Origin: JANELJ01 sp024511395
Lineage (GTDB): Bacteria; Pseudomonadota; Gammaproteobacteria; GRL18
Reading direction: 5' to 3'
DNA: 64,000 nt
NCBI GenBank assembly: GCA_963681975.1
Contig: OY820613.1
Coordinates: forward strand, 1,736,001 to 1,800,000
Of the stretch, positions 43,038 through 51,148 are shown in pieces; position 1 is the first letter of the stretch; each line of letters opens with the position of its first letter. The notes beneath the pieces were generated by a model. It was not told the origin of the DNA and searched no databases. It was given only the letters and a program-made list of their open reading frames with translations. A program made the position numbers and the translations under genes.

Positions 43038-43112
43038 ATCGCCGGTTCATGTAATACCTGTGGTGACCTTCGCTGAGCTCGCTTCACCACAGGTATTACA
43101 TGAACCGGCGAT
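43038..43112. repeat. 29-bp perfect inverted repeat inside IS30
   Basis: The arms 43038-43066 and 43084-43112 are exactly complementary (beginning ATCGCCGGTTCATG), with a 17-base loop. It lies upstream of the transposase gene and inside the element ends. It could block read-through transcription into the transposase gene or act as a structured site. Confidence 0.75.
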
Positions 43113-43225
43113 ATTCAGTAAATATCATAAATACAACCTGGTTAAGTTGCACTTATGAGTTGAATCTAAGTTGGTAAATAAGTGCAATTTTATGGTTTAA
43201 AGCAAGATGAATACTTACCCGGCTT

Positions 43226-43294
43226 TTGAGTTAAAACATGCTCAGAGTGGTATTTTTATGTAATTGGCACAAGCGTACAAATAACGGACATTTC
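43226..43294. repeat. ~69-bp dispersed repeat, copy 2
   Basis: GAGTTAAAACA onward through TATTTTTATGTAATTGGCAC to ACAAATAACGGACATTTC corresponds to 18708-18776. It lies about 108 bp before the toxin gene at 43402. Its role is unknown. Confidence 0.6.
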
Positions 43295-43401
43295 ACCCTC
43301 CCTGGAAAAGCCTGCAAAATGACCGGTGTGAATCGTAAATCAGTCATTCATAATCTTTAGGTTAATATTGACATTGTACGGGCATCCCGTACAATCATCT
43401 T

Positions 43402-43704
43402 ATGAAAACAGTAATTGAAACACCCACTTTTGCAAAATTAGCAGATAAAATATGGACTGAAGATGAACGCCTTGATTTTATAAGTTTTATTTCAAATAAC
43501 CCCAAAGCAGGCGATGTTATACCTAATGCGGAAGGTGCCAGAAAAATTCGATGGGCTGTAAAAGGTAGTGGAAAAAGAGGTGGCACACGAATAATTTATT
43601 TTAACTTGTCTGATCAGGGCGTCATTGAACTTATTTATATTTATAAAAAGGTAAAACAAGAAAATATGACTGCCAATGATATAAAAAAGGTTAAACGGAC
43701 ATGA
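43402..43704 (+). CDS. RelE/HigB-type toxin
   Basis: The 100 residues match the RelE-superfamily toxins annotated as HigB/RelE: FAKLADKIWTEDERLDFISF, NPKAGDVIPNAEGARKIRWA and GSGKRGGTRIIYFNLSD with the conserved basic residues, then VIELIYIYKKVKQENMT. The expected role is ribosome-dependent mRNA cleavage. It overlaps the downstream antitoxin gene by 4 bp. Toxin-first order is that of higBA. A second copy once existed near 840. Confidence 0.88.
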   Translation: MKTVIETPTFAKLADKIWTEDERLDFISFISNNPKAGDVIPNAEGARKIRWAVKGSGKRGGTRIIYFNLSDQGVIELIYIYKKVKQENMTANDIKKVKRT

Positions 43705-44006
43705 ATATTGAAAACATAAAAAACGCTATAGAAGATGATGCTGGCAAAATGTTACCAGACCTGGAAAAAAGCCTGAAAGAATCAGTTGCAGGTCAGCAAG
43801 GAAGAGTTTACACCCCTGAACAAATCTTAATCCGGGATGCGCGAAAGCAATTAAATTTATCACAACAAGCTTTTTCTGAATTAATTCGCACGCCTGTTGC
43901 TACTTTACGTGACTGGGAACAAGGACGTTATTCACCTCCTGGAGTAATGCTAAAACTTGCTGAAATTGCTCTTCATCATCCAGAAATATTCAAAGATGTA
44001 GCATAA
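43701..44006 (+). CDS. higA: HigA-type XRE antitoxin
   Basis: This 101-residue antitoxin ends with an XRE helix-turn-helix (ARKQLNLSQQAFSELIRTPV, then ATLRDWEQGRYSPPG) and begins with a region that contacts the toxin. It overlaps the toxin gene by 4 bp. The last ~50 codons and 24 bp beyond are duplicated exactly, as far as I can compare, at 840-1015. The IS256 element begins 24 bp after the stop, where the other copy continues into the attC-like site. Confidence 0.88.
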   Translation: MNIENIKNAIEDDAGKMLPDLEKSLKESVAGQQGRVYTPEQILIRDARKQLNLSQQAFSELIRTPVATLRDWEQGRYSPPGVMLKLAEIALHHPEIFKDVA

Positions 44007-44030
44007 ATCAAACTTGCTTTCTTGGATGCA

Positions 44031-45542
44031 GAGGGTGTAAAAATAACTGTGTAAACGCTCATTGCGGTGGTTTAAGTCAGCAGTGGTAAAATGAATAAAC
44101 CTGAAATACCACCTCCATAGTGAACAGCCTACCTTCCAAAGTCAGGCTATCAAGGAGCTTCCTTTCAGGACTCCTCCTTGACACCCTGCCTTTTCCAGGT
44201 ATTTGCTCACCATGGAGGCGGAATTTCTCTTCGACTGAAGTCGACATTATTAACCCCCTGCCGGTCTGAACCATCTTTTGTTACCCTATAACAAGGAATA
44301 CAGCGATGAGTAAGACAATGAACAAAGACAAGTTACAGGCCCTGGCCAACGAACTGGCTAAAGATTTAAAAACCCCTCAGGATTTAAGCGACCTCAGTGC
44401 TCAACTGACTAAAATGACCGTTGAAGCCGCTCTGAATGCCGAAATGGATTATTTTCTGGATAAGGAAGAGGGCAATAGCCGCAATGGCTACAACCGAAAA
44501 CAGTTAAAAGGTGAGCACGGTCAGTTTGAACTGAATACCCCCAGAGACAGACAGTCCAAATTTGAACCTCAGCTGGTCAAAAAGCGCCAGACCCGTATCA
44601 CCGGCATGGATGACCAGATTATGGCGCTGTATGCCAAAGGCATGAGCACTCGTGATATTGTGGATACCTTTGAGGAAATGTATGGGGTGGATATTTCACC
44701 CGCCCTGGTCTCTCAGGTGAGCAATAGCATCATGGAACGGGTAGTGGAATGGCAGTCACGTCCACTGGAGCCGGTTTACCCCATTGTCTATCTGGACTGC
44801 ATTGTGGTTAAAATCCGCCAGGATAAGCGGGTTATCAATAAAGCTGTTTATCTGGCTCCGGGAATTAACCTGGAGGGTAAAAAAGAACTGCTGGGTATGT
44901 GGCTCTCAGAAAATGAAGGGGCTAAGTTCTGGCTCTCTGTATTGACTGAATTACAGAACAGAGGCTTACAGCATATCTTAATCGCCTGTGTGGATGGCTT
45001 AAGCGGTTTTCCTGAAGCTATTAATACGGCCTGCCCTCAGGCCAGAGTTCAGTTGTGTATTGTGCATATGGTCAGAAATTCACTGAAGTTTGTGCCCTGG
45101 AAGGACTATAAAGCAGTTACAGCGGATTTAAAGCAAATCTACCAGTCTGCAACTGAGCAGGAAGCAGCACTGGAATTAGAGCGGTTTGCTCAAAAGTGGG
45201 ATGATAAATACCCGCAAATCAGCCGGTCATGGAAGGCGCACTGGCCCAACCTTATCACGCTGTTTGATTATCCTGAGGATATCCGGCGGGTTATTTATAC
45301 CACCAATGCCATTGAGTCAGTGAACAGTGTTATTCGCAAGGCTATTAAGAACCGGCGACTGTTTCCTAACGATGATTCTGCTATGAAGGTGATTTATCTG
45401 GCTATCCAGTCGGCTTCCAAAAAATGGACAATGCCCATCAGAAATTGGAAAGCAGCTATGAATCGATTTATAATCGAGTTTGAGGAGCAGTTGGCTCCTT
45501 ATATTTAAATAAGAGCGGATACACAGTTTAATTTACACTGTC
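44031..45542 (+). mobile_element. IS256-family element without target duplication
   Basis: Both terminal repeats are intact (GAGGGTGTAAAAATAACTGTG and its partner), but the flanks differ: GGATGCA at the left, CCCCGGTG at the right. Thus no 8-bp duplication is present. The left flank belongs to the higA cassette and the right flank to an IS982 gene, so DNA was deleted or exchanged across this element. Confidence 0.92.
44306..45508 (+). CDS. IS256-family (Mutator-type) transposase
   Basis: The full-length 400-residue transposase is nearly identical to that at 1973-3175. The DDE blocks YLDCIVVKIRQ, ACVDGLSGFPEAI and IYTTNAIESVNSVIRK are intact. Both copies look able to encode active protein, so either could mobilise the other. 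Confidence 0.95.
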   Translation: MSKTMNKDKLQALANELAKDLKTPQDLSDLSAQLTKMTVEAALNAEMDYFLDKEEGNSRNGYNRKQLKGEHGQFELNTPRDRQSKFEPQLVKKRQTRITGMDDQIMALYAKGMSTRDIVDTFEEMYGVDISPALVSQVSNSIMERVVEWQSRPLEPVYPIVYLDCIVVKIRQDKRVINKAVYLAPGINLEGKKELLGMWLSENEGAKFWLSVLTELQNRGLQHILIACVDGLSGFPEAINTACPQARVQLCIVHMVRNSLKFVPWKDYKAVTADLKQIYQSATEQEAALELERFAQKWDDKYPQISRSWKAHWPNLITLFDYPEDIRRVIYTTNAIESVNSVIRKAIKNRRLFPNDDSAMKVIYLAIQSASKKWTMPIRNWKAAMNRFIIEFEEQLAPYI

Positions 45543-45822
45543 CCCCGGTGAACTGATGACTATCCTGATTAACTTTCATCAGTCACATTACAAAGATTTT
45601 AAGAGTTATTATTTATGCCATGTGCATCAACATCTTAGGAAAGAGTTTCCAAATTTATTGAGCTATACCCGTTTCCTGTGAGTGATGTCATCGGTACTGG
45701 TGCCATTATGCGCTTACTTTACTCATTGCAAAGGAAAGCCAACCGGAATTGCCTTTGTTGATGCGAGCAGCATTAAAGTATGCCAAAACATTCGCATACC
45801 CAGGCATAAAGTCTTTGATGGT
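45543..45822 (+). pseudogene. IS982 transposase, internal fragment with stop
   Basis: The frame encodes GELMTILINFHQSHYKDFKS, HVHQHLRKEFPNLLSYTRFL, a TGA, then VLVPLCAYFTHCKGKPTGIA and FVDASSIKVCQNIRIPRHKV. These are the middle blocks of IS982 transposases, including the first catalytic Asp. It is cut on the left by IS256 and on the right by IS3. It complements the C-terminal part found at 59460-59880. Confidence 0.8.
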
Positions 45823-45830
45823 TGTACTGG

Positions 45831-46662
45831 TCAAGTCCAACCGGACATTTTTTTTAGAGAATTTTCATAGTTAATTGGTGACTGCTCACCATTTGCTGAA
45901 TGCAGTCTTTCCAGGTTGTAATACCTCATGTAAACTGCAACATCTTTCTTCATATGCTCACGAGTTGGCTGAGCAATTTTGAATATCCAATCATGCTTAA
46001 GACTACCAAAAAAACGTTCAACCACAGCATTATCCCAACAAGCGCCTACATCCCCCATGCTGGCCCGTATTCCAATAATGACTCAGTAACTTTCTATATC
46101 GCTTACTGGTGTACTGTGAACCTCGATCACTATGAAAAACAAGCCCAAAAGGCGGCTGTCTTATGTTATAGGCCATTACCATTGCTTTACATATTAAGTC
46201 TGTCGTCATGTGTTTACTGATAGACCAGCCAACAATACGACGTGAGTATAAATCCATTACAATAGCTAAATACATCCAACCTTCACCGGTTTTTAAATAC
46301 GTAATGTCTCCGGCCCAAACCTGATTAGGAGCAACAGGATTAAAATTCTGATTGAGTAAATTCTCCGCTACATCATCATTATGGTTTCTTTTAGTGGTTA
46401 CTTTGTATGCAATGCGTTGAGTAACTTTTAATTTCAATATTTTCATTAACTTACGTACTTTATAACGACCAGTTTTAATGCCTTCTTCACGTAATTTCTT
46501 CATCATTTCACGGCTGCCTAAGCTATTACGGCTTTGCTTAAAGAGCGCTTTCATACGACGATGCAGGTGCAGTGTTTCTGCTGTAATCAACTGACCTGGT
46601 CGTTTCTTCCAGGCATAGTAAGCTGATGTACTGACCCGCATTACCCGGCATAAAACAGTCAC
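45831..46662 (-). pseudogene. IS3-family transposase OrfB, frameshifted
   Basis: The gene matches OrfB at 26597-27427, but one extra A near 46073 (CCAATAATGACTC against CCATAATGACTC) shifts the frame. This separates the first two catalytic Asp blocks from the Glu block (CWDNAVVERFFGSLKHDW). The upstream part reads to a premature end at 46030. The product would be inactive. Confidence 0.92.
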
Positions 46663-46700
46663 CGGGTGGTGTGATGATTCATCTCTTATGAAATCAAATT

Positions 46701-46991
46701 TTACTTCATTTCTTTCGCGAAGAAGGCACTGGCCTTTTTTAAAATCTCTTTCTCCATACGTAAATTTTTAACTTCTTTACGTAAGCGCTTCAGCTCTTCA
46801 CGTTCATCAACTGACAAAGACCTGCCTTCAGGTTGAGATTCTATTTTACTCTTCCAGCGATACAGTATATTGCTGGCTATACCTAGTGATTTAGCCGCCT
46901 CTGGCACTGAATAACCTTGTTCGAGAACCAGTGCTACCGCTTCTTCTTTATATTCTTTAGAATATTGTTTGTATGTTCGTTTCTGTACCAT
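46701..46991 (-). CDS. IS3-family transposase OrfA
   Basis: This intact 96-residue copy is identical in protein sequence to OrfA at 27466-27756, with the helix-turn-helix and leucine zipper described there. Because orfB is frameshifted it may act only as a repressor or in trans with another copy. Confidence 0.92.
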   Translation of the reverse strand: MVQKRTYKQYSKEYKEEAVALVLEQGYSVPEAAKSLGIASNILYRWKSKIESQPEGRSLSVDEREELKRLRKEVKNLRMEKEILKKASAFFAKEMK

Positions 46992-47081
46992 TATGACACC
47001 TCAATAATTGATTATTATTATCTCTTATTAAAGTGTCCGGTTCCATTAGACCAGAACAGGATATCTATAAGAATAATTTTA

Positions 47082-48335
47082 TTAAATAGCTTGTTGTTTA
47101 ACTTTTAACAATTCTTGCTCATCTTTTAAACTATTTATTAAAAAGGTTGCCCATTGTTGTGAATAAAGATATCCATCAAATCCCTCAACATATCCTGCAT
47201 ACTCACTTTTAAAATTTTGATTCATTTCTCTTGGTCTTGCATTATAAAATTTCCAGCACTTTGTATGTAAAGTCATATTGAATCCATCAATTGATGAACT
47301 TACAATTTCAACAACTTTCGTAGGCCTGAGTTTGAATGGAGATTCTATGCCTTTCATAAAAGCAACACCTTGCTCATAATTCGCTAATTGTTCGATTGAC
47401 AACTTGTTAACATTGATAAATTCAATAGCTAAATCAGATGATTTAGCATGATTACCCAATTTAGGAATTAAAAAAGCTCTAATCCTATATTTTTGACTTT
47501 CAATGATCTCATCACCTAAGTCATTTCGGTATGATTCCATATATTCTCTAACAACTCTATAATTATTTTTCTGAAGCTGTTTTAATGCTTCAATTTGGGA
47601 TTGCTGGGAAATATGGGTTAATTGCATTGCTATAGCCAGGCTTGTTGTTAATGCATGCTCATCGCCAAATTCACTTACCATAATGTTTTCAAAATTATTT
47701 AAAGCTGATTGGCATTCACCATTGACTGCAAGATCAATTGCAGGCAGACTTCTATGTTCTATTTTGTTTCTTAATCCAATTAAAAATTTAAGATTAAATT
47801 TTTCAACAGCTTCAACACCAGGCCAATACTCATCACAACATTTTGACAATTCCCAGGGTTTTTCCTCACCATCGATCATAACTGGGGTTCCATCATCATT
47901 CAGATGTATGTAATTACTGCCACGTTTTTCAAAAATTGCATGAAAAAGTGATGTATAAGCAATAATAATATTTATAATAAAGCCATATGTTTTAAACTCA
48001 GTGTATGGATTGTTATGAATAGAGACAGCTAACAATGCAAATTCTTTAGATTTATGTAAAAGAACTCCTTTTGTAGAAAAATCTGAGACTTGTTGTAATT
48101 TTTGACTATGAACCGCATGGAACTCTTCTTTACTAAGAAATAAGATACCTGAACTTGTAAATTGCAGTCCATCTTTAGATACATATTGATGCCACCGTTT
48201 AGACAAATATGTTCTACAAGATTGTGGTTTCCAACCAGTTACATCAGCAAGCTGTTGAATGTTAAATGATTCGCCAAGTTTCTCCTTTTCAATTAGAAAT
48301 TCATAGGCTAAATCAACTTTTTCAAATTTTTTCAT
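47082..48335 (-). CDS. DUF3644 HEPN-type protein, putative abortive-infection RNase
   Basis: The 417-residue protein begins with a winged-helix-like domain (FNIQQLADVTGWKPQSCRTY, about 24-43). The DUF3644 domain follows, with LLHKSKEFALLAVSIHNNPY and YGFIINIIIAYTSLFHAIFE. A HEPN RNase motif R-x4-H is seen as LRNKIEHR (Arg189, His194). HEPN proteins with this motif often cleave RNA in phage-defence and toxin systems. It is a lone gene with no partner and has its own upstream A+T-rich region (48336-48422). It is bracketed by two IS3 copies in the same orientation. Confidence 0.75.
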   Translation of the reverse strand: MKKFEKVDLAYEFLIEKEKLGESFNIQQLADVTGWKPQSCRTYLSKRWHQYVSKDGLQFTSSGILFLSKEEFHAVHSQKLQQVSDFSTKGVLLHKSKEFALLAVSIHNNPYTEFKTYGFIINIIIAYTSLFHAIFEKRGSNYIHLNDDGTPVMIDGEEKPWELSKCCDEYWPGVEAVEKFNLKFLIGLRNKIEHRSLPAIDLAVNGECQSALNNFENIMVSEFGDEHALTTSLAIAMQLTHISQQSQIEALKQLQKNNYRVVREYMESYRNDLGDEIIESQKYRIRAFLIPKLGNHAKSSDLAIEFINVNKLSIEQLANYEQGVAFMKGIESPFKLRPTKVVEIVSSSIDGFNMTLHTKCWKFYNARPREMNQNFKSEYAGYVEGFDGYLYSQQWATFLINSLKDEQELLKVKQQAI

Positions 48336-48422
48336 TTCAAAAAATCTACATAATGTAAAATATTAACAAACAAAAATAACTGCTTGTTAAATAAACTAGT
48401 TATTTAAAATATCAGTACTTCC

Positions 48423-49390
48423 TGTACTGGTCAAGTCCAACCGGACATTTTTTTTAGAGAATTTTCATAGTTAATTGGTAACTGCTCACCATTTGCTGAA
48501 TGCAGTCTTTCCAGGTTGTAATACCTCATGTAAACTGCAACATCTTTCTTCATATGCTCACGAGTTGGCTGAGCAATTTTGAATATCCAATCATGCTTAA
48601 GACTACCAAAAAAACGTTCAACCACAGCATTATCCCAACAAGCGCCTACATCCCCCATGCTGGCCCGTATTCCATAATGACTCAGTAACTTTCTATATCG
48701 CTTACTGGTGTACTGTGAACCTCGATCACTATGAAAAACAAGCCCAAAAGGCGGCTGTCTTATGTTATAGGCCATTACCATTGCTTTACATATCAAGTCT
48801 GTCGTCATGCGTTTGCTGATAGACCAGCCAGCAATACGACGTGAGTATAAATCCATTACAATAGCTAAATACATCCAACCTTCACCGGTTTTTAAATATG
48901 TAATGTCTCCGGCCCAAACCTGATTAGGAGCAACAGGATTAAAATTCTGATTGAGTAAATTCTCCGCTACATTATCATTATGGTTTCTTTTAGTGGTTTC
49001 TTTGTATGCAATGCCTTGAGTAACTTTTAAATTCAATGTTTTCATCAGATTACGTACTTTATAACAACCAGTTTCAATGCCTTCTTCACGTAATTTCTTC
49101 ATCATTTCACGGCTGCCTAAGCTATTACGGCTTTGCTTAAAGAGCGCTTTCATACGACGATGCAGGTGCAGTGTTTCTGCAGTAATCAACTGACCTGGTC
49201 GTTTCTTCCAGGCATAGTAAGCTGATATACTGACCCGCATTACCCGGCATAAAACAGTCACCGGGTGGTGTGACGATTCATCTCTTATAAAATCAAATTT
49301 TACTTCATTTCTTTCGCGAAGAAGGCACTGGCCTTTTTTAAAATCTCTTTCTCCATACGTAAATTTTTAACTTCTTTACGTAAGCGCTGG
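48423..49390 (-). mobile_element. IS3-family element, orfA end truncated
   Basis: The orfB-side terminal repeat (TGTACTGGTCAAGTCCAACC) is present, but the element stops inside orfA at about 49390, where an AlbA_2-type gene remnant begins. About 30 codons of orfA (RLRKEVKNLRMEKEILKKAS onward) remain. Confidence 0.9.
48431..49261 (-). CDS. IS3-family transposase OrfB
   Basis: The full 276-residue OrfB is present with all three catalytic blocks (WAGDITYLKTGEGWMYLAIV, VFHSDRGSQYTS, CWDNAVVERFFGSLKHDW). It differs from the copy at 26597 at scattered positions (Arg to Cys in ETGCYKVRNLMKTLNLKV among them), more divergent than the others. Without orfA and the second end it cannot move itself. Confidence 0.9.
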   Translation of the reverse strand: MTVLCRVMRVSISAYYAWKKRPGQLITAETLHLHRRMKALFKQSRNSLGSREMMKKLREEGIETGCYKVRNLMKTLNLKVTQGIAYKETTKRNHNDNVAENLLNQNFNPVAPNQVWAGDITYLKTGEGWMYLAIVMDLYSRRIAGWSISKRMTTDLICKAMVMAYNIRQPPFGLVFHSDRGSQYTSKRYRKLLSHYGIRASMGDVGACWDNAVVERFFGSLKHDWIFKIAQPTREHMKKDVAVYMRYYNLERLHSANGEQLPINYENSLKKMSGWT

Positions 49391-49644
49391 GCAAGCCATA
49401 ACTGAAACTCCTGACCTCCTTCCTTATATTGATCTGGATTGAATTGGGTTCCTTTTACATCATGCGTACCATCTTCAATATAAGCATTCTCTTTGCCCTC
49501 AATACATGCTGCATTGGATAAAGCCGAACAACGCTTACCGATAGATTCAGGATCAATATTATCTTTTTTACATTCCATACAGGTTGTTTCCGCAGATAAC
49601 TGGCGAAGGTCGTTAATCAAGTCAATATCTCTACTTAGAGTCAT
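49391..49644 (-). pseudogene. AlbA_2 (Schlafen-like) gene, N-terminal fragment fused to IS3
   Basis: About 85 residues: SAETTCMECKKDNIDPESIG, KRCSALSNAACIEGKENAYI, then EDGTHDVKGTQFNPDQYKEG. The E-C-K-x-N, SALxNxAC and EDxTHxVxGT motifs are those of the AlbA_2/divergent AAA-4 domain seen in Schlafen-like proteins. The usual short VFGI/VWGV strand before EDGTH is missing, a small in-frame deletion. The frame then runs into IS3 orfA, so the 114-codon open frame is a chimera. Confidence 0.7.
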
Positions 49645-49723
49645 ACCACTGTCTCATCCATGAGTTTGTTGTCTGAAGTTAGTTCGCCGGAAAAGGCTTT
49701 TGTAACAATGATCAGCCCCTTAG

Positions 49724-50545
49724 TTAGCCTAATGTCTGAATAGAATTTGCCAACCTTTTTTCCTGTCCAAGCATAGTTGTATAGAAGCGCTGCTCAATGC
49801 CATATAAAAGAAATTTAAGTTCGTCATCCGTGGAAATTGAAAAACACTTATCACTATTGTTGTATGTTATATCCGTACAATATTCATGAATATAGTCCAG
49901 CATCTGGTCTTTCTCATGAACCTCTAATCGTTCCAAAGAATCCATTGCAAGAGCAATTCTTTTTCTGTTCGGCTTACTAACTTTAGTGGCGCTATAGCCA
50001 TCTAACAGATTAATAAATGACTCGCTCAAAAAGCTCTCAACTTTTTCCTGCGTTGCTTCCTTATACAAAATATCAATACCCTTAAATATACTAGAAATGG
50101 TAGCAAGATTTCTAAAGACTAAAATATTTTGACTCTGAACATAAACAGCATCAGGGAATGGATTAATGAATATCTTGTTTACGCATTCTTCTATTTTTGC
50201 ATTCTCACCAAACTTTAGAATTTTTCTATTTAAATATGTAGATGGAGTAACTTTTTGAAAATATACGGCGTCCTCTTGAAAAGAACACAGATATGATATT
50301 TCTTTAAATTTAGCAAGTGGAATTTGATCAAAACTCGAGGAAATAAAACCATTTTTTAGCATTTCCAAACAATATGTTTGATTTGAAAAGTTTGAAACTT
50401 TGAAAAGACAATCTTCATCAAGGTTATGATCAGGTGAATAATCAACAAGTGAAAACTGATCCAGATCAAACTGATAAATTGTCTGATCCGATAATATCTT
50501 ATAATGCGAGGACTTCTTTTTAATTTTTGCTATAAGTAAATTCAT
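49724..50545 (-). CDS. kwaB: KwaB-like protein (DUF4868), Kiwa defence
   Basis: The 273-residue protein has the DUF4868 layout: a beta-rich N-terminal half ending in YVQSQNILVFRNLATISSIF, then helical SFINLLDGYSATKVSKPNRK and a C terminus with ELKFLLYGIEQRFYTTMLGQ and EKRLANSIQTL. In Kiwa, KwaB partners the membrane protein KwaA and acts against incoming phage. I start it at the ATG at 50545, since the TTG 6 bases upstream is less likely. That ATG is 1-3 bp past the kwaA stop, so they are coupled. Assignment is from pattern memory. Confidence 0.65.
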   Translation of the reverse strand: MNLLIAKIKKKSSHYKILSDQTIYQFDLDQFSLVDYSPDHNLDEDCLFKVSNFSNQTYCLEMLKNGFISSSFDQIPLAKFKEISYLCSFQEDAVYFQKVTPSTYLNRKILKFGENAKIEECVNKIFINPFPDAVYVQSQNILVFRNLATISSIFKGIDILYKEATQEKVESFLSESFINLLDGYSATKVSKPNRKRIALAMDSLERLEVHEKDQMLDYIHEYCTDITYNNSDKCFSISTDDELKFLLYGIEQRFYTTMLGQEKRLANSIQTLG

Positions 50546-50547
50546 GA

Positions 50548-51096
50548 TCAAACCGTTTCAAGGAATGTATAATCGTTAATTCGGTAGGCTGTTTCTACAT
50601 TCACATCCTTTGGAAGCTTGTATTTACTTCTGCTTATTAAAAAGACTGCCGCACCATCTTTCGTTACAATATTGTAGAATTCAAACCGAAATAGCAAGAA
50701 CAACGGGTTAAAATATAATGCTTGTGATAAGAAGGTAAAAAGAAATAGCACTCCATACACAAAAAAGAGAGTTTCCCAATTTCCAATACTTAGCGCTACA
50801 AAAAAATACGCCAAATAACTTGGAAGAAAAATATTATTTGCATGTTCTATTGAAACAATATCTCCAGTCTCGAATTCATCCTTACCAAGAAGTGGGCATA
50901 ATAGGATGCTGAGCCAAGTTAAAGTAATTGGTATTAATAAATATGCGAGATACGATGCATAATTAGGGATGCCTTCAAAATAAGGGCACAATATAGGAAA
51001 GAAATAGGTCAAGACATGCCCTTGTTGAACCAAAAATATTATTACAAGCAAAGAGGTTGCATTAAATGTTAGCAGGAGCCGAAAAATATAATTCAT
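50548..51096 (-). CDS. kwaA: KwaA-like membrane protein, Kiwa defence
   Basis: The 182-residue protein has four hydrophobic segments: FNATSLLVIIFLVQQGHVL, YLAYLLIPITLTWLSILLCP, LAYFFVALSIGNWETLFFVY and GVLFLFTFLSQALYFNPLFL. A cytosolic C terminus follows with AAVFLISRSKYKLP. This topology and the NPLFLLF...FYN...FLISR layout fit KwaA, the membrane subunit of Kiwa. I start it at 51096 (MNYIFRLLLTF), after AAAGG; the frame extends 8 codons further. The gene begins 52 bp after the hsdR 3' fragment, in the same direction. Confidence 0.65.
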   Translation of the reverse strand: MNYIFRLLLTFNATSLLVIIFLVQQGHVLTYFFPILCPYFEGIPNYASYLAYLLIPITLTWLSILLCPLLGKDEFETGDIVSIEHANNIFLPSYLAYFFVALSIGNWETLFFVYGVLFLFTFLSQALYFNPLFLLFRFEFYNIVTKDGAAVFLISRSKYKLPKDVNVETAYRINDYTFLETV

Positions 51097-51148
51097 ATCA
51101 AGGCCTTTCTGTATCAACAATGCACTATATTCTTTGCATCAGAGATAC

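Larger units (their letters stand above)
41929..43166 (-). mobile_element. IS30-family element with upstream hairpin
   Basis: Terminal repeats GATTCAACTCTGAAGTGCAA and, inverted, GATTCAACTCATAAGTGCAA bound a 1238-bp element. The transposase gene is intact. About 240 bp between its start and the right end are non-coding and contain a 29-bp perfect inverted repeat. Confidence 0.92.
45823..47058 (-). mobile_element. IS3-family element with frameshifted orfB
   Basis: Both ends are present and the length is 1236 bp, one base more than the intact copy at 26589. The extra A lies in orfB. Flanks give no target duplication. Confidence 0.92.

Noticed and set aside
42869..43090. 73-codon minus-strand frame upstream of the IS30 transposase
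   Set aside because: It reads through the perfect palindrome and has no recognisable motif; the inverted repeat explains its openness.
43038..43112. attC site in the IS30 region
   Set aside because: The arms are perfectly complementary without the unpaired bases of attC, there are no GTTRRRY or RYYYAAC ends, and it lies inside the IS30 terminal repeats.
45823..49390. An active composite transposon around the DUF3644 gene
   Set aside because: One IS3 copy has a frameshifted orfB and the other lacks one end and most of orfA, and no target duplication flanks the unit.
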